From positions 1-64,000 of the forward strand of contig QYQM01000061.1 in the NCBI GenBank assembly GCA_007280905.1: a stretch of DNA of 64,000 nt, in the 5' to 3' direction. How positions within the stretch are numbered: position 1 is the first letter of the stretch; each line of letters starts with the position of its first letter. This DNA is from Porphyromonadaceae bacterium. Lineage in GTDB: Bacteria; Bacteroidota; Bacteroidia; Bacteroidales; UBA12481. The translations under genes were made by a program, and so were the position numbers. Below, one piece after another: positions 42,644 to 51,062 of the stretch. The notes below the pieces were generated by a model. The model was given only the letters and a program-made list of their open reading frames with translations. It searched no databases and had not been told where the DNA came from.

Positions 42644-43390
42644 TCACTCCTTGACTGCAATCGCCAGAATTCCGGAATATAAAATGTATACCGGAATGGT
42701 GAGGAATAATCCGGTATACCCAAAGATGATGATCAAGGACAAGGCAATAGCCGCAAAGAGGTAGGTATATTTATTTTGCTTAAGGCTGAATCCCTTGATT
42801 TTCATTGAGTAAAGCCGCAGGGGACTAACCATCAGGTATGAAACGATTACCGAATATAAGGGTACAAACAGATCGTTATTCAACCAGTCGATCAGAAATG
42901 AATTCGGCTGACTGTGCATCACAAGCGGGAGTGCAAGTACCATTAATCCGTTAGCCGGGGATGGCAGTCCTATGAATTGATGAGATTGCCGCTCATCGAT
43001 ATTAAACTTGGCCAGCCGCAATCCGGCAAATACGGGTAAAAGAAATGGAAGTAACCGCAGTATAAGGGTTCCGGCAGGTTGTGTGAGTGAAAATGGTCTA
43101 CCCTCGCCGAGCTGCTCCTGGATGCCGAATAACAATGCAGCCGGCGCCAAACCGAAAGTGATCAGATCAGCAAGGGAATCAAGCTCCTTGCCGATGGGCG
43201 AATGAGCCTTCAGCAACCTGGCAGCCATGCCGTCAAACAGATCAAAAATGAAGCCCAGCGATACTAGAATTGCTCCTTCCAGGAGGTACCCTCGAAGTGC
43301 AAGCAATACTGCAAGCGATCCGCACAGCAGATTGAGCAGCGTAAGCGTATTCGGGATTTGTTGAACGATGTTTCGAATAATCCGTTTCAT
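42644..43390 (-). CDS. pssA: CDP-diacylglycerol-serine O-phosphatidyltransferase
   Basis: 248 residues from the ATG at 43390 (MKRIIRNIVQQ); the track's TTG start adds four residues. CDP-alcohol phosphatidyltransferase motif with DG..AR..G...D...D: 'FDLFDGMAARLLKAHSPIGKELDSLADLITFGLAPA'. About seven TM helices. It makes phosphatidylserine from CDP-diacylglycerol. The cdsA and psd genes that supply and use its product lie at 44963-46437, so the whole phosphatidylethanolamine branch is in this window. Its 3' end is 3 nt from the small ORF after cydB. Confidence 0.93.
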   Translation of the reverse strand: MKRIIRNIVQQIPNTLTLLNLLCGSLAVLLALRGYLLEGAILVSLGFIFDLFDGMAARLLKAHSPIGKELDSLADLITFGLAPAALLFGIQEQLGEGRPFSLTQPAGTLILRLLPFLLPVFAGLRLAKFNIDERQSHQFIGLPSPANGLMVLALPLVMHSQPNSFLIDWLNNDLFVPLYSVIVSYLMVSPLRLYSMKIKGFSLKQNKYTYLFAAIALSLIIIFGYTGLFLTIPVYILYSGILAIAVKE

Positions 43391-43470
43391 AAATTTGGGC
43401 AATAAATTAGCATAAAAATAGTTAAAAAGGTTAGTTTACTTATCTTGGCAATCGAATCGTAAAATTTAAT

Positions 43471-44529
43471 ATGAAACAATTAGGATGGGTGATTTCAATA
43501 TGGCTGCTAATTAGTGGTGTAGCATCTGCACAAGTGAAATACTCCAATGAATTTCTGTCAATCGGAGCCGGGGCACGTCTGATGGGAATGGGCGGCGCTG
43601 GTACCGCCATGGTCGATGATGTTACCGCCGGATACTGGAATCCATCCAGGTTGATCGATATTCCGGGTAAATTGGATTTTAGCCTGATGCATGCAGAATA
43701 TTTTGCCGGACTGGCTAAATATGATTATGGCGGGGTTGCTTATAAACTCGATCCTGGCAGTGCCATCGGTCTGTCTTTGATCCGCTTTGCTGTGGATGAT
43801 ATCCCAAATACACTCGAACTCATTGATCAGGACGGGAATATACGCTACGATCGGATAACCAGCTTCTCTGCTGCAGATCTGGGAATTCTGGTCTCCTATG
43901 CTCGGAAGATGAAAATCACAGGGCTCCAGGCAGGAGCCAATGTCAAACTGGTCTATCGCCATACCGGGGAATTTGCAAAAGCCTGGGGTTTTGGAATCGA
44001 TGCAGCTGTTAGCTATTCGCTTGCTAACTGGCGTCTGTCGGCCGTTGCCCGCGATATTACAGGCACATTCAATGCCTGGAGTTTTAAAAAGGATATACTG
44101 GCCCAGGCATTCGAGCTCACTGGCAATGAGCTTCCTGTCAATAGCCTGGAGGTAACTATACCCCGGCTGATTCTGGCTGCTTCACGTGATTTCAGAATAA
44201 ATGATCAACTCAGGGTTGCAGTTGCGTTCGATACCCATTTTACATTTGATGGACGGCGTCATGTTATCCTGCCTCTTGGCCCGATCGGAATTGATCCTTA
44301 TGTCGGAGGCGAACTACGGTTTTCAACCTGGCTATTTGCCCGGGTTGGGGTAGGGAACTTTCAGCTGGTGCCAGGGATGAACGGTAAAAATAACCTGAAT
44401 CTGCAACCCAACCTCGGAGTTGGAATCCAATACCGTAATATTTATATCGATTATGCCCTTACAGATATAGGTGACCTTTCAATCGCCCAGTATTCTAACC
44501 TGATCTCACTACGCTATGTGATTAAATAA
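43471..44529 (+). CDS. PorV/PorQ family outer-membrane beta-barrel protein
   Basis: 352 residues with a signal peptide to about 20 ('GVASAQ'). Barrel of the PorV/UPF0164 group: 'LSIGAGARLMGMGGAGTAMVDDVTAGYWNPSRLIDI' at the start and a C-terminal strand ending in 'NLISLRYVIK'. PorV is the shuttle/attachment outer-membrane component of the type IX secretion system, and this window also has a T9SS type-B cargo at 61972; paralogues exist, so the exact role is uncertain. Single gene between pssA and a Lys-rich secreted protein, with an intrinsic terminator after it. Confidence 0.85.
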   Translation: MKQLGWVISIWLLISGVASAQVKYSNEFLSIGAGARLMGMGGAGTAMVDDVTAGYWNPSRLIDIPGKLDFSLMHAEYFAGLAKYDYGGVAYKLDPGSAIGLSLIRFAVDDIPNTLELIDQDGNIRYDRITSFSAADLGILVSYARKMKITGLQAGANVKLVYRHTGEFAKAWGFGIDAAVSYSLANWRLSAVARDITGTFNAWSFKKDILAQAFELTGNELPVNSLEVTIPRLILAASRDFRINDQLRVAVAFDTHFTFDGRRHVILPLGPIGIDPYVGGELRFSTWLFARVGVGNFQLVPGMNGKNNLNLQPNLGVGIQYRNIYIDYALTDIGDLSIAQYSNLISLRYVIK

Positions 44530-44530
44530 A

Positions 44531-44554
44531 AAAAGCCCGGTCATCCGGGCTTTT
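44531..44554. terminator. Bidirectional intrinsic terminator
   Basis: AAAAGCCCGG (44531-44540) pairs with CCGGGCTTTT (44545-44554) around TCAT, with A's before and T's after. It serves the plus PorV-like gene and the convergent minus gene at 44576. Confidence 0.9.
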
Positions 44555-44575
44555 TTTATTAGACATAAATCTAAC

Positions 44576-44869
44576 TTATTTCTTTTTCTCTTCCATTTTC
44601 ATGCCTTCGCCTTTGCAAGCGGCAGCTTCTTGGGAGGTAGCTGCGCAACCTGCTTTCATTTCACCTTTACCAGCTTCGCAGCATGATGCTGTAGCTTCGC
44701 TTTTTCCAGCTTTAGCTTTGGCTTTGGTTGCTTTCTTATCTTTTTTGTCTTTGTCAACAGCTACAATTTTTGCAGCCGTATCCTTCTGCATGGTAAGAGC
44801 CGGAGCAGCGTAAACACCTACAAAAACCAATAACGAGAGAATCACCAACAATTTTTTCATTTTTTTCAT
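44576..44869 (-). CDS. Small secreted Lys/Ala-rich Cys-containing protein
   Basis: 97 residues (alternative ATG at 44860 gives 94). Signal peptide to about 22 ('GVYAAPALTM'), then a basic stretch 'DKDKKDKKATKAKAKAGK', then a Cys-containing part with 'ASCCEAGKGEMKAGCAATSQEAAACKGEG' and a charged tail. Four Cys in about 30 residues could bind metal or form disulfides. I do not recognise the family. Low-complexity composition makes homology search difficult. It is a single gene, divided from the PorV-like gene by a bidirectional terminator. Confidence 0.7.
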   Translation of the reverse strand: MKKMKKLLVILSLLVFVGVYAAPALTMQKDTAAKIVAVDKDKKDKKATKAKAKAGKSEATASCCEAGKGEMKAGCAATSQEAAACKGEGMKMEEKKK

Positions 44870-44962
44870 TTTTAATAATGTGGTACGAAGATAACGTTCT
44901 TTTTGTCTAATCAGTTGTTAAAGAAAAGTTAAACAACTAAGTATTATAACATTTTTAACACT

Positions 44963-45625
44963 TCAATGCCACTCAGCCACCTCAGTTATCCTTCCAACGG
45001 TTTTATCCCCTGGTTTAACAAGCACTTTCGTGCCTCTCGGAAGAAACAGATCCACCCTTGACCCAAACTTGATGAATCCGAGTTCTTCACCCTGCAAAAC
45101 AGTTTTCCCTGGTGGAGGGTAGGTGATAACTCTTCTTGCCATAATTCCGGCGATCTGCCTCATCATTATTTGTTTGCCTTTTGAATCCTCAATAATTACC
45201 GTGCTCCGTTCATTCCGGTCGGATGATTTCGGATGACGGGCGAAAAGATGCCTGCCAGGATTGTAACGCTGATAACGAACAAAACCCGACAATGGTATCC
45301 AGTTAATATGCACATTGTTGCTCGACATGAATATCGACACCCGCGTGCGGTAATCTTCGAAAAACTCTCCTACAAATAATTCATCCACTGAAATAATCGT
45401 GCCATCTGCAGGGGCAATAACCGTCGATCCTGATGTAGGCAAAGGCCTTTCGGGTTTACGGAAGAACCAGCCAACGAAGCAGATAATCAACAGGGAAAGG
45501 AATAATACCAAGTAGAAAAGAAATCCCGGACCAAGACCGATATATGTCAATAAATTGAGAAGTACCAGGATTATGCCGATACCCGACAATGTTTTAATGC
45601 CTTCCCGATGAATACGTATCTTCAT
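44963..45625 (-). CDS. psd: Phosphatidylserine decarboxylase proenzyme
   Basis: 220 residues, short-type Psd. N-terminal membrane segment(s) about 15-50, then 'STVIAPADGTIISVDELFVGEF', 'IFMSSNNVHINWIPLSGFVRY' (conserved His), and 'LGFIKFGSRVDLFLPRGTKV', where the Gly-Ser bond in FGSR is the self-cleavage site that generates the pyruvoyl group. It converts phosphatidylserine to phosphatidylethanolamine. Its start overlaps the cdsA stop by 4 nt (ATGA), placing it last in the rsfS-ftsH-LUD-cdsA-psd operon. Confidence 0.94.
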   Translation of the reverse strand: MKIRIHREGIKTLSGIGIILVLLNLLTYIGLGPGFLFYLVLFLSLLIICFVGWFFRKPERPLPTSGSTVIAPADGTIISVDELFVGEFFEDYRTRVSIFMSSNNVHINWIPLSGFVRYQRYNPGRHLFARHPKSSDRNERSTVIIEDSKGKQIMMRQIAGIMARRVITYPPPGKTVLQGEELGFIKFGSRVDLFLPRGTKVLVKPGDKTVGRITEVAEWH

Positions 45626-46437
45626 GTTAATAAAGTTATGGTTAGGTACGCCGCAGGAGCTGCAAATATAAGACTATCAAAACGATCCAGTATACCTCCG
45701 TGTCCCGGCATCAGCTTACCCGAATCTTTAACATCTGCTGCGCGTTTCCAGCTGGATTCAACCAGATCGCCAAAGGTCCCTGTGATTACAATTACCGGGC
45801 ACAAAATCCACAGGTGCCATAAAGGAATATCCGGGAATAATGGACGGCTCAGCCAGGTAATCAGTAATGCCATCAATAATCCACCGGCTAAACCTTCCCA
45901 TGACTTCTTAGGTGAGATACGCGGAAACATCTTGTGCTTGCCGATCAGCTTACCGGTAATATAAGCCCCGGTATCATTTAGCCAAAGAATCAGGAAAAGG
46001 AAAAGAACTACCTGGTAGTCAAATCCTTCATGGTAAGGATGATAGACAAGGAGATTGAAAACACTGAACGGAAGACTGACATACACAATACCAAGAAACG
46101 TGAGCGAAGCGGATAGTAAAGGTTGATCCTTCTGCCGGAACATCGGCAGAATCATGAGAACCAGACCCGAAGCCGGTATCAGAAGAAGAATCCGGCTATC
46201 CAACCCGGTGTACCTGATCAGAAAGAATGTGAGAAACAGGATTACCCCGGTCGTTATTCCGGGAACCACCATAGGACGGGATTCGGGAATCGAACAAATA
46301 CGGTAAAACTCGATCATGCCAAGAATCAGGATAAAAAGAAAAACAGCCAGAAAAATCAACGGATGCAACGTGATCGATCCGATCATTACTGCTGCATAAA
46401 TCAGCCCCGAAACTGTGCGTGTCAGGAATTCTTTCAA
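45622..46437 (-). CDS. cdsA: Phosphatidate cytidylyltransferase
   Basis: 271 residues. Eight or so TM helices; family signature 'SPKKSWEGLAGG' and 'KDSGKLMPGHGGILDRFDSLIFAAPAAY' (CTP transferase S-x27-K-x3-R-K-D... equivalent with the LDR-D element). It makes CDP-diacylglycerol for PssA. The start is a TTG (MKEFLTRTV), 3 nt upstream of nothing better; the LUD gene stops 2 nt before it, so no other start fits the space well. Overlaps psd by 4 nt. Confidence 0.92.
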   Translation of the reverse strand: MKEFLTRTVSGLIYAAVMIGSITLHPLIFLAVFLFILILGMIEFYRICSIPESRPMVVPGITTGVILFLTFFLIRYTGLDSRILLLIPASGLVLMILPMFRQKDQPLLSASLTFLGIVYVSLPFSVFNLLVYHPYHEGFDYQVVLFLFLILWLNDTGAYITGKLIGKHKMFPRISPKKSWEGLAGGLLMALLITWLSRPLFPDIPLWHLWILCPVIVITGTFGDLVESSWKRAADVKDSGKLMPGHGGILDRFDSLIFAAPAAYLTITLLT

Positions 46438-46439
46438 AA

Positions 46440-47090
46440 CTATTTGTCATTTAATAAAAACACGTAAAGGTCACGTGGTCCATGCGCCCCTAAAACCAAG
46501 GTTTTTTCAATATCCGCTGTCCGGCTTGGGCCTGTGATAAGCGAAACCTGTGAAGGCATCTCGCTGTATTTACCTTTGATGCCTGATAATGCATCACCAA
46601 TTTCATTAACAAGCTGGGTGGTTCTGCCAATAACAATATGCACCGGAGCGTGTCCGAATACCCTGCGGCCAGAACCTTGTGCTGAAGAAACCAGGATGCT
46701 CCCCGTTCGGGCAATAAGGAATTCACATCCGGTAATTGCCGCTTCAGCTTCTTTAACGGATTCCTGGTCAAATGAATAGGGAATGCCGGTGCGATCAATC
46801 AACTCACGGATAGAAGGCTCAATACAGAAAATTTTTTCCCATTGCTCTTCATGGTATAATATCCTCAACGCAAGAACCAACTCTTTTTGGTTTGGACAAT
46901 AAACAAATTTGCCCTTAACCTGAACGAGGTTACGGGCAAATTCCATATCCGGAAGATCTTCAATATCATTCAGATACTGCGATGAATCATGCCTGAACTT
47001 TGGAAAAGAAGTTTTGACCCTATCCTCCTGACTGTTACGAACAGCTTTGATTTTATCAAGGATCATCCTCCTGGGGTCTCTTACTTCCAT
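46440..47090 (-). CDS. LUD domain protein (LutC/YkgG-like)
   Basis: 216 residues. LUD (DUF162) domain with 'EFLIARTGSILVSSAQGSGRRVFGHAPVHIVIGRTTQLVNEIGDAL' and 'VSLITGPSRTADIEKTLVLGAHGPRDLYVFLL', the hallmark of LutC and LutB accessory proteins for lactate oxidation. In Bacteroidota a stand-alone LUD gene between ftsH and cdsA is a conserved position without an established role. It starts 6 nt after ftsH ends and is followed by cdsA after 2 nt. A function in lactate use is not supported by these neighbours. Confidence 0.88.
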   Translation of the reverse strand: MEVRDPRRMILDKIKAVRNSQEDRVKTSFPKFRHDSSQYLNDIEDLPDMEFARNLVQVKGKFVYCPNQKELVLALRILYHEEQWEKIFCIEPSIRELIDRTGIPYSFDQESVKEAEAAITGCEFLIARTGSILVSSAQGSGRRVFGHAPVHIVIGRTTQLVNEIGDALSGIKGKYSEMPSQVSLITGPSRTADIEKTLVLGAHGPRDLYVFLLNDK

Positions 47091-47096
47091 TCTTTA

Positions 47097-49094
47097 CTAT
47101 ATATGGATTTTGGCATCGAGCATTTCCGGCTTATGTCCTTTACGCGGACCAAAAACCCGTTCCAGGTCATCAGCGAACAAAACTTCCTTTTCAAGAAGCA
47201 TCTCGGAAATTTCTTTGTGTCCTTCGCTATATTTCTGTAGAATTCGCTTAGCTCGTTCATAGCCTTCATCAATGATCTTCTTGGCCTCCGCGTCGATCAT
47301 TTCTGCCGTCTTTTCACTGTAAGGTTTATTGAATGCATATTCTGCCTGTCCCGATGAATCATAATAGCTGACTTTACCAATTTTGTCACTCATGCCGAAA
47401 AAGGTAACCATGGCATAAGCTTGTTTGGTAACACGTTCCAGATCGTTCAATGCACCGGTTGAAACTTTGCCAAAGCAGAGCTCTTCAGCAGCCCTTCCGG
47501 CTAATGCGGATGCAATCTCATCAAGAAGCTGTTCTGTGGTAGTCAATTGACGCTCTTCGGGCAGGTACCAGGCAGCTCCAAGAGCCTTCCCGCGCGGAAC
47601 GATGGTAACTTTAACAAGGGGATGAGCATATTCGAGCAACCAGCTAACGGTAGCATGACCGGCTTCATGATAAGCAACTGCCCGTTTCTCATCAACCGAA
47701 ATAATCTTGTTTTTCTTTTCCAACCCTCCGATAATCCGGTCAACAGCATCCAGAAAATCCTGTTTTTCAACCATTTTCTTTTCGCGTCGTGCAGCGATCA
47801 ATGCCGACTCGTTGCAAACGTTTGCTATATCAGCCCCACTGAAACCCGGGGTTTGCTTAGCAAAAAAATCAACATCCAATTCCGGATCATATTTAACATT
47901 CCGCAAGTGAACCTGGAAGATTTCTCTCCGCTCATTCAGATCGGGCAACTCAACATGTATCTGTCTATCGAAACGGCCGGCTCGTAATAATGCCTTATCG
48001 AGAATATCAGCCCGGTTTGTGGCTGCCAGTAAGATCACCCCTGAGTTGGATGCGAATCCATCCATCTCCGTGAGGAGCTGATTCAGCGTGTTTTCACGTT
48101 CATCATTGGATCCGAAATTTGCATTCCTGCCTCTAGCCCGGCCAATGGCATCGATCTCATCGATAAAAACAATACACGGAGCCTTTTCTTTGGCCTGCTT
48201 GAACAGGTCCCGCACGCGGGAAGCACCAACCCCAACAAACATCTCTACAAAATCGGATCCCGACATGGAGAAGAAAGGAACGTTGGCTTCGCCAGCTACG
48301 GCCTTGGCCAATAAGGTTTTACCAGTTCCTGGAGGGCCAACCAATAAAGCCCCTTTCGGAATTTTACCACCTAATTGGGTATATTTCAATGGAGTCTTCA
48401 GAAAGTCAACGATTTCCATGATTTCAACCTTGGCCTCAGCCAACCCGGCAACATCTTTAAAAGAGACGTTTATATTATCTTCTTCTTTGTTAAATATCTT
48501 AGCTTTGCTTTTACCAACACTGAAAATTGAACCGCCTCCGCCACCGCCTCCGCCACCACTCATCCTCCTGAACATGAAGAGATAAAAACCGATAAGAAGG
48601 GCAAAAGGTATAACCCAGCTTAATACCTGCATCAATACATCCGTTCGCTTTTCGGCAGAATATTCCATGCGCTGATCTGCAGGAAGTGCAGCGTTTAACT
48701 CTTCAAGCCTTTTATCGAAAATCTCGATGGAGCTGATTTGAAAGTAAAACTGAGGGCCACGCTCGGAAATAGTACCAAGCCGGCTTTTAAACATCTTCTG
48801 AAATCTCGGATCGCTTAAACGATCTGGTTTGATGTATATCTCAACTGATTCGTTGTTAATGACAACCAGTTTCTCAACATCTCCGGTTTTCAGCATTTCC
48901 TCCCGGAACTGTTTCCAATCAGTTTTTTGCGGTTTACTGCCTTTATTCAAAGTAGCGATGGCAAAAATGCCAAGCACTATTATTGCGTAAACCCACATAA
49001 TGTTGAACTTCGGCTTCTTCTTCATCAGATCACCGGGCTTTCCTTTTGGACCTAGTAAAGGCCGCTGTTTACTTGTATTATTGTCGTCTGCCAT
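47097..49094 (-). CDS. ftsH: ATP-dependent zinc metalloprotease FtsH
   Basis: 665 residues from the ATG at 49094 (MADDNN); the track's extra residues are upstream. TM1 about 33-50, periplasmic domain, TM2 about 152-175, then a Gly-rich linker (about 180-190). AAA+ domain with Walker A 'GPPGTGKT' (253), Walker B '[12 protein letters not shown]' (308), arginine-finger region '[11 protein letters not shown]', and the zinc site 'HEAGH' (476). A membrane-anchored hexamer degrading membrane and regulatory proteins such as LpxC in other bacteria. Between rsfS and LUD in a conserved order. The periplasmic domain is of the Bacteroidota length. Confidence 0.97.
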   Translation of the reverse strand: MADDNNTSKQRPLLGPKGKPGDLMKKKPKFNIMWVYAIIVLGIFAIATLNKGSKPQKTDWKQFREEMLKTGDVEKLVVINNESVEIYIKPDRLSDPRFQKMFKSRLGTISERGPQFYFQISSIEIFDKRLEELNAALPADQRMEYSAEKRTDVLMQVLSWVIPFALLIGFYLFMFRRMSGGGGGGGGGSIFSVGKSKAKIFNKEEDNINVSFKDVAGLAEAKVEIMEIVDFLKTPLKYTQLGGKIPKGALLVGPPGTGKTLLAKAVAGEANVPFFSMSGSDFVEMFVGVGASRVRDLFKQAKEKAPCIVFIDEIDAIGRARGRNANFGSNDERENTLNQLLTEMDGFASNSGVILLAATNRADILDKALLRAGRFDRQIHVELPDLNERREIFQVHLRNVKYDPELDVDFFAKQTPGFSGADIANVCNESALIAARREKKMVEKQDFLDAVDRIIGGLEKKNKIISVDEKRAVAYHEAGHATVSWLLEYAHPLVKVTIVPRGKALGAAWYLPEERQLTTTEQLLDEIASALAGRAAEELCFGKVSTGALNDLERVTKQAYAMVTFFGMSDKIGKVSYYDSSGQAEYAFNKPYSEKTAEMIDAEAKKIIDEGYERAKRILQKYSEGHKEISEMLLEKEVLFADDLERVFGPRKGHKPEMLDAKIHI

Positions 49095-49178
49095 TTTTTC
49101 AGTATACTTTCCAGGTAATGATAAATAGTAATAAAGAATAAGACTCTCCAATTATTATACCATCAACGGAAATTGGTT

Positions 49179-49550
49179 TCATGATGCGAAATCTGTCCGG
49201 TGCCCATCTGCCCAGAGTTCCTCAAGATTATAAAAATCCCGGAAAGGCTTCTGGAATATATGCGCAATAACATCACCATAATCGAGTAAAATCCATTGTG
49301 AATTATCATAGCCCTCCCGGTGGTAAGGTTTGCGTCTGGCCTTGTCTTTTACCTGCTCTTCAATTGCCTCAGCAATAGATTTTGCCTGAACGGTTGATCC
49401 CGCATGGGCAATCAGGAAACTCCTGCTGATGGTTGTGTTCAGATGGGTCAGATCTAAAAATGTAATCGCTTCCCCTTTCTTAGAACGTATCGCTTCAATG
49501 ATAATCTCCAATAACTCATTATACCCTGCATCGTCAAGTTTCTTCTTCAT
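49179..49550 (-). CDS. rsfS: Ribosome silencing factor
   Basis: 123 residues. RsfS/Iojap/YbeB family: 'KKGEAITFLDLTHLNTTISRSFLIAHAGSTVQAKSIAEAIEEQV' and 'YDNSQWILLDYGDVIAHIFQKPFRDFYNLEELWADG'. It binds ribosomal protein uL14 and blocks subunit joining in stationary phase. First gene of the rsfS-ftsH-LUD-cdsA-psd unit and divergent from birA across 107 bp. The 84 nt to ftsH are spacious, so an additional start site for ftsH is possible. Confidence 0.95.
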   Translation of the reverse strand: MKKKLDDAGYNELLEIIIEAIRSKKGEAITFLDLTHLNTTISRSFLIAHAGSTVQAKSIAEAIEEQVKDKARRKPYHREGYDNSQWILLDYGDVIAHIFQKPFRDFYNLEELWADGHRTDFAS

Positions 49551-49622
49551 ATTTTCCCTTTACCTTAGTTCTGCCTAAGCTCCTATACCCTTAGGTCCCT
49601 GTGTCACTAACCCCTTTTTTTT

Positions 49623-49630
49623 TATTTTTG
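49623..49630 (+). promoter_or_regulatory. Candidate -7 box of birA
   Basis: TATTTTTG matches TAnnTTTG and lies 27 nt before the ATG at 49658. The -33 side has only CTGTG at about the expected distance, so support is partial. Confidence 0.35.
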
Positions 49631-49657
49631 GTAAATTTAGTTAGAAATTGAGCTTCC

Positions 49658-50401
49658 ATGCAACAACCAGCAAAGTATTTTCATAAAAGGCTGAATTCTA
49701 CAAATTTATATGCCAGCCTGATGTTGCCGAAACTGCCATCAAGGGAACCTTTCTGGGTTCGTACCGATGATCAGTTTGCCGGCAGAGGACAGGGGAACCG
49801 CACCTGGATCAGCGAACCTGGCCAGAACCTCACCGGTACACTGGCTATTTTCCCTCATCAATTCGAGGTATCCCTACAATTCGACCTGTCAAAAACCTTT
49901 GCGCTCGCAGCTTCCGGTTTTCTTGAACTCTTTATTGATGAAATCCGGATTAAATGGCCAAATGACCTCTATGCAGGAGATCGAAAAATCGGAGGAATTC
50001 TGATCGAAACGGCTATTCTTGGAAAATTTATCGATCATGCCATATTAGGTATCGGGATAAATATCAATCAGGTGAAATTTCCCGAAGATATTCCCAATCC
50101 GATATCAATCAGTATGTTAACCGGATTAAAGTATGATATGGCTGAGATGGAAAACCTCTTCCTCGAATCATTTCTGAATAGATATTATCTGATTGAGTCC
50201 GGTAATTTCGAACAAATTAATAATCAGTATATTAATAAGTTATATCGATTCGACGAATTCGTCCATTTCAAAACCGCCAATAAAGTCTTTATTGCTAAAA
50301 TAATCGGAGTCACTGAATTCGGCCATCTAATCCTCCAAACCAACTCCGGAACCATCCAATCCTATGCCTACCAGGAAGTTGAATATATCCTCCCGTCTTA
50401 A
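49658..50401 (+). CDS. birA: Biotin-[acetyl-CoA-carboxylase] ligase
   Basis: 247 residues, no N-terminal HTH, so a class I (non-regulatory) biotin protein ligase. Motifs: 'DDQFAGRGQGNRTWISEPGQNLTGT' (adenylate loop GRGRxG equivalent), 'IRIKWPNDLYAGDRKIGGILIET' (KWPND biotin site), 'HAILGIGININQ'. It biotinylates the carboxylase carrier protein. The stop codon is TAA in a GTCTTAAA repeat array, so the last residues before it (Pro-Ser) may be repeat-derived. Convergent with pyrE 28 nt away. Confidence 0.95.
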   Translation: MQQPAKYFHKRLNSTNLYASLMLPKLPSREPFWVRTDDQFAGRGQGNRTWISEPGQNLTGTLAIFPHQFEVSLQFDLSKTFALAASGFLELFIDEIRIKWPNDLYAGDRKIGGILIETAILGKFIDHAILGIGININQVKFPEDIPNPISISMLTGLKYDMAEMENLFLESFLNRYYLIESGNFEQINNQYINKLYRFDEFVHFKTANKVFIAKIIGVTEFGHLILQTNSGTIQSYAYQEVEYILPS

Positions 50402-50430
50402 AGTCTTAAAGTCTTAAAGTCTTCTTGTCT
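50395..50430. repeat. GTCTTAAA tandem repeat between convergent stop codons
   Basis: Three perfect GTCTTAAA copies plus GTCTTCTTGTCT. The first copy contains the TAA stop of birA (50399-50401), and the array ends at the TGA of pyrE (minus strand, 50430-50432). It is the cleanest example of the family seen at 10810, 26635, 33664 and 37076. Confidence 0.85.
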
Positions 50431-51062
50431 CATCTCCCCCACGTTTCAGGCTCTTCTCTCCACTTTCTCAGTAATTCCTCTTGTTGCGGTAAAATGTCTC
50501 CCGTTTGAAGTGCAAGCTCCAGGAGACTGCCATAATTGCTGAGTGTGTCGAGCGGGCAACCTGCCAACCTGAAATTTTCCGCCGATACCGAAAAGCCATA
50601 TGTGAAAATGGCCAGCATGCCTCGTATGTCAAGACCGGCTGAGCGCAGAGCTTTGAAAGCGGCAAGACTGCTGCCACCCGTGGAAATCAGATCTTCGATG
50701 ATGACTGTTTTCATACCTGCGGTGAAATCTCCTTCTATCTGATTGCCCAAACCGTGACCTTTTGCCTCCGGTCGCACATAAATAAACGGTAAATTCATCG
50801 CTTCGGCCACGAGTATCCCATGCGCGATGGCCCCGGTCGCAACTCCGGCAATCAATTCTGCATCAGGATAATACTGACGGATGCGCATCACGAATTCATC
50901 CCTGATTGTTTTTCGCACCAAAGGATATGACAAGGTTTTACGATTATCGCAATATATTGGTGATTTCCAACCCGAAGCCCAGGTAAACGGACTTGCCGGA
51001 GACAGCTTTATTGCTTTAATTTGCAATAAAAGCGATGCGATCATCTTTTCTGTGTCCATCAT
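50430..51062 (-). CDS. pyrE: Orotate phosphoribosyltransferase
   Basis: 210 residues (MM start; the second ATG at 51059 is also plausible). PRPP-binding motif 'KTVIIEDLISTGGSSLAAFKAL', N-terminal 'FTWASGWKSPIYCDNRKTLSYP' and flexible loop 'PEAKGHGLGNQIEG' identify OPRTase. It forms OMP from orotate and PRPP in pyrimidine synthesis. Its start codon overlaps that of the divergent NUDIX gene; a TACCTTTG box at 51067-51074 sits only a few nt upstream, suggesting a very short or absent 5' leader. Convergent with birA through a repeat array. Confidence 0.96.
   Translation of the reverse strand: MMDTEKMIASLLLQIKAIKLSPASPFTWASGWKSPIYCDNRKTLSYPLVRKTIRDEFVMRIRQYYPDAELIAGVATGAIAHGILVAEAMNLPFIYVRPEAKGHGLGNQIEGDFTAGMKTVIIEDLISTGGSSLAAFKALRSAGLDIRGMLAIFTYGFSVSAENFRLAGCPLDTLSNYGSLLELALQTGDILPQQEELLRKWREEPETWGR

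Noticed and set aside
44531-44554. Operator between PorV-like and Lys-rich protein genes
   Set aside because: The hairpin has A's and T's on both flanks and lies between two stop codons, so it is a bidirectional terminator.
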